Made by a program: the position numbers and the translations under genes. A stretch of DNA of 64,000 bases, taken from assembly GCA_945905925.1 (NCBI GenBank), contig CAMDQN010000003.1, forward strand, positions 34,705 to 98,704, in the 5' to 3' direction. Positions 37,354-44,954 of the stretch are shown here, piece by piece (the first letter of the stretch is position 1; every line of letters starts with the position of its first letter). Source of the DNA: Singulisphaera sp. GP187 (GTDB taxonomy: Bacteria > Planctomycetota > Planctomycetia > Gemmatales > Gemmataceae). Below the pieces are notes generated by a model. That model was given only the letters and a program-made list of their open reading frames with translations, ran no database searches and was not told the DNA's origin.

Positions 37354-40300
37354 CTAGTTCTTGTCCAGCCCGCTCGAAGCCTCTTCAAATTGGCGGAGCA
37401 TCTCGGGCAGGGCCAAACGCCCGCGAGCGTACTTCGCGGCCTCCGTCGCGGGGTAGTCCCAGCGGCACTTGTTGTAGCTCTCGAACGCCTTCTTCATGTT
37501 GTTCGCGGTGCGGTAACTCTCGCCCGCCCAGAACATCGCGTCGGCCGCGAGCGCGTCCTCGCGGAACGTCTTCACGAACTTGTCGAACGTCTCCGCGGCC
37601 TTCGCGTACTGCTTGTCCTTGTAGTAACACTGGCCGACGCGGAACGCCATCTTCGGCGACCACTTGTGGCCCTCGAACTTCTCCAAAAACTTCTCGCCGA
37701 CCTGCGCCGCGACCTTGAAGTTCTCCGCCTTGTAGAAGTGCTCACTGATGCGCACCATCACGTTCGCGATCAGCGGGTTCTTCGGGTACGTCGCGGCGAG
37801 AGTGACGTAAGCCTCCAGCGCCTGGTTGAACTCCCCGGCCTCTTCGTAGCACTGGGCGAGTTTGAACTGCGCATCAGGTGCGAGCGCGTGATCCGGGTAC
37901 TGCTTCACAATCGTCTGGTACGCTTGCGCCGCTTCACCGTACTGCTTCAATTCCTGTGCGAACTGCCCGAGCAGGTACGACACGCGTGGCGTGTACTTCG
38001 GGTTCGGGTAGTCTTCGATCACTTCGCGCAGCACGCGCCGACCGGCTTCCAGTGCGGCCTTCGCATCATTCTCGCGGCCTAAAGTCTTGTGACTCTTGAA
38101 CAGCTCGAAGTGGCTCTCCGCGATGTGGAACTGTGTCTCCACCGCGAGCGCCTCGTCTGTGAACACTTTGCTGAACGCCTGCAACTTGCCGTCGGTTCCA
38201 ATGACCACCGCGACCGTGGCCGTCGATTCGAGTTTCCCGTCCGCAGTGCTCGCGGCGCGATCGTCGGTGTACGCGACTTCGAGCGTGTCCCCGAAGTAGC
38301 ACTCGATCTCGGGCGTTTCCTGCTTCAAGTTGCCGGGCGTCGGCTTCTCGACCGGCTTGAGCAACACCGACCCGGTAAAGACGCCGCTGTGCGAGCTCGT
38401 CTCGACCAGTTCGACGACCTCGTCCTCGCCGCGCTTCGTCTTGACGCGAACCTTGACCTTGTCGCGATCCGGGGTGCTGTCGCAGTCGAAGTCCACGACC
38501 TTGAGGAACAACCGCTCGCCGACGTGAACCGCGGTCAGATCCCGCTGGTACTCGGAGTCGGTGCAGGTCAGTTTGCCGTCGGTCACGAGTCGGCCGTTCG
38601 CGGCGAGCGCGGTCGCGGGTCCAGCCGGGCGACGCTCGTCTTTGTAAATGGCTTCGATCACGTCCGAACCGTTCAGGTTCAGCACACGGGTGACGAGCGT
38701 CTTGTCGCGGCCCTTGCCCTCGTCGTTCATTTCTTCCTTCGGAAGCACCGGCCCGCCGATCAGGTCGCGTGGCATCGTCGCCGTGAGCGGCACCAGCGAA
38801 GCGCTGTCCTTGCTCCCGAGTTGGAGGATCACTTGACCCGTGAAGCGGCCTTCGAGAAGCGCGCTACCGGGTTGCGTGGTGGCTCCGGTAACGGTGCCCG
38901 CGAGCTGGCGGTCGTCGAGAACACACTCGACCTCAACCTCAGCCCCGCTCGTCGTCTTCAGCTTCACGATCACTTTGCTGCGGCTGTCTTTCGCCGCGTC
39001 GCGGTCGATGACTTCCACCGTAAAGGGCGCTTCAAACGCCACGCCCGCGACGAACTTCGGGTCGGCGTTAGGCGCGCCCGGGAGGTATCGCACGATCGGC
39101 GTGGGATCGACCACTGGGCCGCCGGGCACTTGCACCGGTCGCGTGGCGCGTGTTTCGATAATCCGAACTTGCGCCGCTGTCGGTTCGTTCACGTACACCA
39201 CCGATTCGCGAGCCGCAGCGTGGCCCGGCACCGTGTTCTGCTGATCGACGTAGCGGATGATGACCCGGTCGCCGGGCTTCACGACGATCTTGCCCTCGGC
39301 AGGCACCGCAGCCGTGTCCACTTCCTTCGTGAACACGCCGCTGTTCTCGGCCGTCTCGGTCGCTTCCAGGTCGATTGGCGGGCCGTTGTTCACGGACACT
39401 TGAACCTTAATCTTGTCGGGCGCGGCGGTCGTGTCCTGGTCGAAGTCGGTCACTTCGATGACGAGCCGTTCGCCGGGGTCGATACGGAGCAGTTGCTTGC
39501 GGACCGTGGAAACGGCACCGTTCGGACTCTTGATGAAGTCGTAGGCGATGGGCACGATCGTGCCGTTGTGGTAGGTCGCGGTGAGCTTGCCCGTGAGCAG
39601 TCGCGCACCGCCGCTTGTGTTCACCTCGTCGATGTAGGTCGCGGTCACCACATCACCGCCAGCGATTTCGAGAACGTCGTTGGTCGCGAGCGAGAGCAGA
39701 TCCGTCTCCGTGGGAATGTGAAGGACGTTCTTCGCGCCGTCGCGGACCTCAACGTGGTTGATCGCGACCGCTTCGCCGCGGTACTCGTGAATTACAGTCC
39801 GCAAGTGCCGCACACTCAGCGCCGGGAACGTGAAGTCCCACGACGTGCCTTCCTTGTCCGCGACCGCTTCGCCGAGCGCACGGGCGGTCCCCGCGTTCTT
39901 CGCTTCCGGGCGAGCGAGATCGAAGTCGGTGGCGCGGAACGGAATCGTGGTGATCTGCTCCGTGGTCGCGTCGCCGGTTGCCCAGCGAGCTTCGATCGTG
40001 GTGGTATTCACGCTCGCCGCCGCGAAGATGGTGACATCGTGCGTGCCAGCGTCGAGGTGCATATCGACGTGCCGCCCGCCCGGGCCGACCGGCATTTCGA
40101 GCCGGCCATCGACCATCACGGCGGTCTTGGCGCCCAGCACTTCAAAGCGGGCCGCGCCGGTCTTCGGCTGAACGACCTTGCCGTGCCACACGATCACGGT
40201 CGCTTTCTTGGCCGGGTCCGTTGGTTGGCGCGTCCAGAACAGGTCCGCGGCCTTCGCTTCCGTGGTGGGCTTCACGTTCTTCGTGAGCGCGACGACCTGA

Positions 40301-43300
40301 TCCCACGTCGTATAGCCGGTACCATCGGTGCCCTCGAAGATGCGTGCCGTCACCGGGCCAGCCTCGCCCGCGACCGGAACCACCTTCGCGTCCGGGTGCG
40401 TGCTCGCGAGCCGGAACCATAACCGCCCGTCGTCGCTCCCTTCGAGCGTCATGCGTACCGGAGCGTTGCGCGTTGCGTCCGGCGTCCAGACCGTGACGCG
40501 ATCGGCCCGTTTCAGGTCTTTCATGTCGATGCTGAGAACCTTCGGCGTGACGCCATCGGGTTCGCTCAACCACGTCGTCTTTTTGTCCTTGTCGATCGCC
40601 ATGAGCGGGCTGTGGTCGATCGCGGTGTTCGTCGCGAGCGCGCCCGCGGGGAGTTCGCCACTCTTTGCGGTGCCCTCGAAGACGCCAGTGTGCGGCCCGG
40701 TTTCCGTGAGCGTCGCGGTCACCGCGTCGCCGCTGGCCGCGACGAGTTTCACTGTGATCTTGTCGGCCGCGTCGCTGATGTCTCGGTCGGCGTCCTTCAC
40801 GCGAAGGTAAATCAGGTTGCCCGGCTTGATCTGATCCTTCGGCCGGTCCAGTCCCTTGCGCAAGTCGATCTTGTCGCCCATCACTTCGCGTTCGAGCTTC
40901 TTGCCGAACGTCTCGTCGTCCTCATCAACGATCTTGCCGCTGGCGACATCGAGTTTCGCGTCGCCCGCGATGCGGATTTCGGCATCGGGCAGCGGGGCGT
41001 CCTTGAACTCCTTCTTGAACTCCGGCGGGTAATCGACGCGGATGATGTCCTTGCCGGTGAGTTGCAACACGCGGTCGTTCTTCGCGGCGGAGCCGAGGCG
41101 CGTTTCGAGGTCCGCACGGAACAGACCCTTGCCCGCGCCGCCGGAGGTGAGGTACACGGTTTCGACATCGCCGCCTGGTTCGGTGGTCACGAGCACCGGG
41201 ATGCGTGCGTGCCCGCGGCTCACGCCCAGGTCGCTGTCTTGCACCACGATGGAGAGCGGTTCGCCGGGCGTGTGGAACCGCTTGCTCGCGCGCCCCAGTC
41301 GGCCGACCGTGCGGAGCAGTTCGAGCTGATCGACGTATCGTTGTTCGGCCCCGTACACCTCGGACAGGTTGTACAGCGTCTGGTTCGCGAGTTCGATGTT
41401 CGGCACGCGTTCCAGAACGCTCCTGAAGATGGCCCGGGCTCCATCGCGGTCACCGCGCCGACTCGCCAGCACTCCGCGTAAGAACTCCGCGCGAATCACA
41501 ACGTCGCGTTCGCGGCTGCCGGCGAGCCGCTCGAATACTTGCTCCGCCTGGTCGTACACCTTCTGTTCCATGAACGTTTCGCCGGTGCCGAAGTCGGCTT
41601 CGACCGCGAGAGGGGTCTTCGCGTAGCGGTTCAAGAGCGTGGTGAACTCGGCCCGCGCGAGGTCGTATCGCTTGGCCTTGAAGTAGTTCCGGCCGAGCAG
41701 CAGTTGGATGCGGGCCTTCTCGACATCATCGATTGTCTTCAGGTCGGAGTTCTTGATGAGCCACGCGCGGAGCGTGTCTTCGACCCGGGTGTGGTTCACG
41801 TCACCGCCGGCCGCGATGTGGTTCTCGCACACGAACACGATGAGATCGACGGGCACTTCGGTCCGGTGTTCGTCGAACAACTTCTGGTTGGCGAGGTACG
41901 TCTCGAACGCGAGTTTCTGGTCGCCCAACCGGAGTTGCAGCGACGCCGCGAGCAGCGGGGCAATCGGCGACTTCTCGTCAATCACGGCACCGCCCGCAGC
42001 GCCGAGCCTGGTGTACGCTTGCGTGAGCAGATCGCGCCCGGACTTGCGGCGTGGTTCGTCAAGGCCGTAGAAGTGCCCAAGCATCCCGCTCGTCATCGTC
42101 GCCGCGGCGATGTAGTCCTTGCGGCCCATCGCAGCCTGCACGTACGGCGTGAGGTAGTCGAAGTCGGTCGCGTCACCGTAGCTGTAGATGGTCGCGTCCG
42201 AGTACGCGAGGAGTCGCTTCATCGGCTCCTTCGCCGCCGGGTCGTCAAGTTCCAGCAGTGCCATCCGCGCGACCATCGACGCACGGTGAATCTCCAGGTC
42301 TCGCACCAGTGCGAACAAGGCACGCTTGTCAGCGAGCGTGACGGTCGCAACCTTCGGGTCGGCAGGTGCGGTCGGGTTTGGCACCGGCGCGGCGCGGTAC
42401 GTCCCAACCCAGTTGTAGATCGTATTCCAGTCCTGATCGGGGCTTTGCGCGCCGAACGCCCGGTCGCGGACCTTGTCGGCCGCGGGAACGAGCAACTTGG
42501 CCGCGCCGGCGATGTCGTTCGCCTTCACAAGATGATCCGCCCGCATCACGGCGAAGCTGAAGTGCCAGCCGCTGTCCTTCGCCACGAGCGTGTCGAGGAA
42601 CTTGGTTTTCTCCGCATCCGGCAACAACGCGACCAACCGCTGAGCGCTCTGCAAGTAGTCCGACGTGTCCGGGTTGCCGGTGAGGGCGCGATCCCAGCAC
42701 TCCTTTGCCTCGGCCTTCATGCCCAGCGCGGCGAGTGTGTCGCCCATCGCGGCGGCGGAACCGTTGTCGTACCCGAACTTGCCGAACATCTTCTTCGTCC
42801 ACGTCCACGCCTGCGTTGCGACCGCGTTGTCCTTGAAGTGACCCGCGACGACCAACAGCCGGCGTGCCGTGTCGGTGTTCGTGTGCGTCGGTTCGAGCTT
42901 GAGGAGAATGGGTGCGGCGTCGCGGAACGATTCCGGTTTGGTGTAATCGGTTGCGTAGTTCAGGTAGGCGACGGCCGCGTCGTAGGACTGCGGCAGGCGC
43001 GTGACCCACGCCTTCGCCGCGTCGATGCTCTTCGCGGGGGTGGGTGAATAGTGTCGCGTGAAATACTGCTGCTGGTAGAGCAGGTCGTTCGCGACCGCAT
43101 CGGGATAAGCGGTGACGCGTGCCGGATCGACGAGCAACTTCGCGCGGGCGGCAGCCGATTGCGGGCTCCACACGTTCGCCGCGACCGTGGTTTCGTACGC
43201 GTTCCACTCCGCGTTCACCGGTTCCTTGTTCGACGCGGCGAGCGCGACTTGCGCGGCCTTGACCCGCTTGGCGAGGTCTTTGTTGGCAAGCTTCGCTTGC

Positions 43301-44769
43301 GCCCAGTTGGCGAGCGTCGCGCGATAGGTGGTGATCCACGGGAACTTGCGCCGAGCCTCGACGACGCGAGCCACTTCAGCATCGAACTCAGCGTCATCGG
43401 CGGCGGAGTCGAGAAGCCAGTTCACAGCCCCGCCGGTGTGGCCGTCGTTCGACGGGAACTGGTACGCGATCTCGCGCGCCACGACCTTCGCCGCGGGGAT
43501 GTTCGCGGCGCGATCGCGGAGCAACTCAAGCGCGAGCGAGTAGCGCAGAACGACCGCGTTCGCGGGCGTGCTCTTGGCGATCGCGGCGCGAAGCGTTTGT
43601 TCGGCCGCGGCGAGCCGGTTCGCCTTCACGGTCTTGTCGGCGTCGCCACCGAACAGTTGCACGTAAGCCGAAGACGCACTGTGCGAACGCGCATCAAACG
43701 GCAGCACGCTCGCGAGGATCTGTTCGGCCTTCGCCGCGTCCTTATTCGTTAAGTACACACTGGCGAGCCGCACCTGAGCCGCGAACCGGTCGGGGCGCGT
43801 CGGGTATTTCGCCAGGTAATCATTGACGGTCGGCTCGAACTCGGCTGGCTTCGGGTTCGTCTGGAATAGTTCTTCGATGAGGCGCATGTGAAGGTCGGGC
43901 CGTTGCGGCGTGTTCGGCACCGCGATGGCCTTGCGCCAGCTTTCGGCGGCGTTCACGCGCTGCCCGAGTCGGCTGTAGTTCTCCGCGACGCGCGCGTGCA
44001 GGTACTGGAGATAGTACGGCGTGGCCGGCGGGCTTTTGGCGAGCAACTTCGTGGCGACCGTGTTGGCTTTCGCCCACTGACTTGCCTTCTCGTGAGCCTC
44101 GACGGCGCTCCAGCCCGCGCTCGTGGCCGGTCCACCGGCGGGGAGCTTGTCGAGCATCTCTTCGCCGAGAGCCGCGGCCTTGTTCAGTGAGTCGGCGTTG
44201 TTGATCGAGAAGTACAGCCCGATGGCGTCGCGACCGGATCGCTGGCCTTCGGGTGTGGCGCCGAGTCGCTTCCAGTGCGCCTCCTGTATGAACGCGGTCG
44301 CGGCGGTATCGTTCGTTTTGCGTAGGAGTCGCGCCAGCCAGCGCTCGATCTCGATGCACGCGGGGTCGGCCGAGTGGCGAGCGAGGAACTGCCGCCCCGT
44401 AGCAATGAGTTCCTTGTTGCGGCCCGTGGCGCGGAGGCCGTCGAGCAACTTCAGCATCGCGTCCTTGTGCCGCGCGTGCGTGGTATGTACCGCGACGAAC
44501 GATTGACCCGTGCGGACCAAGCCGAACGGCCGCCCGTTCTCGTGGTACAGGTCGATGAGCTTCAGTTGGACTTCGGCGCCTTCCTTGCTCGCGCTGTTCA
44601 ACTTGGCGAGTTGTGTTTCGAGCGCGGCGGCCTGCTTGCCAACGGCGTCGATGTCGCCCTCGGGGACAGCGGGCGCCTTGTCCGCGGGCTTGGGCGGCTG
44701 GTGTGCGGCGAGGCCTACGCCGAGCAGGGCGAGGAACAGGCCGGCGAAGGAAAGCGTGCGAGTGAACAT
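37354..44769 (-). CDS. Giant TPR and beta-sandwich secreted protein (2471 residues) of the Exb module
   Basis: The ATG at 44769 starts signal peptide MFTRTLSFAGLFLALLGVGL; the ORF-track start 29 codons upstream is not supported. Residues about 30-1150 are helical TPR-type repeats (YLTNKDAAKAEQILASVLPF, NYFKAKRYDLARAEFTTLLN). From about 1170 to 2190 it is beta-rich, with a recurring unit ending LTETGPHTGVFEGTAKS, ATETAENSGVFTKEVDT and LVETSSHSGVFTGSVLL, each before a GDRVIIRYVDQ-type strand. A discoidin-like stretch (AIDKDKKTTWLSEPDGV) lies near 1390. Residues about 2200-2460 are again TPRs (DAQFKLAQCYEEAGEFNQAL, KMAFRVGQCYYKDKQYAKAA). It is probably a periplasmic or envelope scaffold driven by or anchoring the downstream ExbB/ExbD motor (inference). 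Confidence 0.87.
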   Translation of the reverse strand: MFTRTLSFAGLFLALLGVGLAAHQPPKPADKAPAVPEGDIDAVGKQAAALETQLAKLNSASKEGAEVQLKLIDLYHENGRPFGLVRTGQSFVAVHTTHARHKDAMLKLLDGLRATGRNKELIATGRQFLARHSADPACIEIERWLARLLRKTNDTAATAFIQEAHWKRLGATPEGQRSGRDAIGLYFSINNADSLNKAAALGEEMLDKLPAGGPATSAGWSAVEAHEKASQWAKANTVATKLLAKSPPATPYYLQYLHARVAENYSRLGQRVNAAESWRKAIAVPNTPQRPDLHMRLIEELFQTNPKPAEFEPTVNDYLAKYPTRPDRFAAQVRLASVYLTNKDAAKAEQILASVLPFDARSHSASSAYVQLFGGDADKTVKANRLAAAEQTLRAAIAKSTPANAVVLRYSLALELLRDRAANIPAAKVVAREIAYQFPSNDGHTGGAVNWLLDSAADDAEFDAEVARVVEARRKFPWITTYRATLANWAQAKLANKDLAKRVKAAQVALAASNKEPVNAEWNAYETTVAANVWSPQSAAARAKLLVDPARVTAYPDAVANDLLYQQQYFTRHYSPTPAKSIDAAKAWVTRLPQSYDAAVAYLNYATDYTKPESFRDAAPILLKLEPTHTNTDTARRLLVVAGHFKDNAVATQAWTWTKKMFGKFGYDNGSAAAMGDTLAALGMKAEAKECWDRALTGNPDTSDYLQSAQRLVALLPDAEKTKFLDTLVAKDSGWHFSFAVMRADHLVKANDIAGAAKLLVPAADKVRDRAFGAQSPDQDWNTIYNWVGTYRAAPVPNPTAPADPKVATVTLADKRALFALVRDLEIHRASMVARMALLELDDPAAKEPMKRLLAYSDATIYSYGDATDFDYLTPYVQAAMGRKDYIAAATMTSGMLGHFYGLDEPRRKSGRDLLTQAYTRLGAAGGAVIDEKSPIAPLLAASLQLRLGDQKLAFETYLANQKLFDEHRTEVPVDLIVFVCENHIAAGGDVNHTRVEDTLRAWLIKNSDLKTIDDVEKARIQLLLGRNYFKAKRYDLARAEFTTLLNRYAKTPLAVEADFGTGETFMEQKVYDQAEQVFERLAGSRERDVVIRAEFLRGVLASRRGDRDGARAIFRSVLERVPNIELANQTLYNLSEVYGAEQRYVDQLELLRTVGRLGRASKRFHTPGEPLSIVVQDSDLGVSRGHARIPVLVTTEPGGDVETVYLTSGGAGKGLFRADLETRLGSAAKNDRVLQLTGKDIIRVDYPPEFKKEFKDAPLPDAEIRIAGDAKLDVASGKIVDEDDETFGKKLEREVMGDKIDLRKGLDRPKDQIKPGNLIYLRVKDADRDISDAADKITVKLVAASGDAVTATLTETGPHTGVFEGTAKSGELPAGALATNTAIDHSPLMAIDKDKKTTWLSEPDGVTPKVLSIDMKDLKRADRVTVWTPDATRNAPVRMTLEGSDDGRLWFRLASTHPDAKVVPVAGEAGPVTARIFEGTDGTGYTTWDQVVALTKNVKPTTEAKAADLFWTRQPTDPAKKATVIVWHGKVVQPKTGAARFEVLGAKTAVMVDGRLEMPVGPGGRHVDMHLDAGTHDVTIFAAASVNTTTIEARWATGDATTEQITTIPFRATDFDLARPEAKNAGTARALGEAVADKEGTSWDFTFPALSVRHLRTVIHEYRGEAVAINHVEVRDGAKNVLHIPTETDLLSLATNDVLEIAGGDVVTATYIDEVNTSGGARLLTGKLTATYHNGTIVPIAYDFIKSPNGAVSTVRKQLLRIDPGERLVIEVTDFDQDTTAAPDKIKVQVSVNNGPPIDLEATETAENSGVFTKEVDTAAVPAEGKIVVKPGDRVIIRYVDQQNTVPGHAAARESVVYVNEPTAAQVRIIETRATRPVQVPGGPVVDPTPIVRYLPGAPNADPKFVAGVAFEAPFTVEVIDRDAAKDSRSKVIVKLKTTSGAEVEVECVLDDRQLAGTVTGATTQPGSALLEGRFTGQVILQLGSKDSASLVPLTATMPRDLIGGPVLPKEEMNDEGKGRDKTLVTRVLNLNGSDVIEAIYKDERRPAGPATALAANGRLVTDGKLTCTDSEYQRDLTAVHVGERLFLKVVDFDCDSTPDRDKVKVRVKTKRGEDEVVELVETSSHSGVFTGSVLLKPVEKPTPGNLKQETPEIECYFGDTLEVAYTDDRAASTADGKLESTATVAVVIGTDGKLQAFSKVFTDEALAVETQFHIAESHFELFKSHKTLGRENDAKAALEAGRRVLREVIEDYPNPKYTPRVSYLLGQFAQELKQYGEAAQAYQTIVKQYPDHALAPDAQFKLAQCYEEAGEFNQALEAYVTLAATYPKNPLIANVMVRISEHFYKAENFKVAAQVGEKFLEKFEGHKWSPKMAFRVGQCYYKDKQYAKAAETFDKFVKTFREDALAADAMFWAGESYRTANNMKKAFESYNKCRWDYPATEAAKYARGRLALPEMLRQFEEASSGLDKN

Positions 44770-44812
44770 ATCGTGCGCCGAGTGAGTCGGTGGTTCGGAA
44801 GTTTGAGGGCAG

Positions 44813-44948
44813 AAGAGTATTAACCACAGAGTCACAAAGGACACAGAGAAAGACAAATACTGAGAAAGCCAGAAATCAGTCTTTGAACGGCCTTCTGGCT
44901 TTCTCTCTGCTGTTGTCTTTCTCTGTGACTCTGTGGTTAATACTCTTT
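44813..44948. repeat. TTAACCACAGAG-type inverted repeat between the two TPR genes
   Basis: AAGAGTATTAACCACAGAGT at 44813 pairs with ACTCTGTGGTTAATACTCTT ending 44948. An inner pair GAGAAAGCCAGAA / TTCTGGCTTTCTC also matches. The left arm carries an extra 10-base piece (AAGGACACAG). The low GC contrasts with both genes. Similar AACCACAGAG-CACAGAG repeats are familiar from intergenic DNA of several bacterial phyla. Confidence 0.85.
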
Positions 44949-44954
44949 AGTCTT

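Noticed and set aside
38089-40422. 777-residue plus-strand ORF within the giant TPR gene
   Set aside because: It is antisense to the 2471-residue gene, with no domain motif and no start context.
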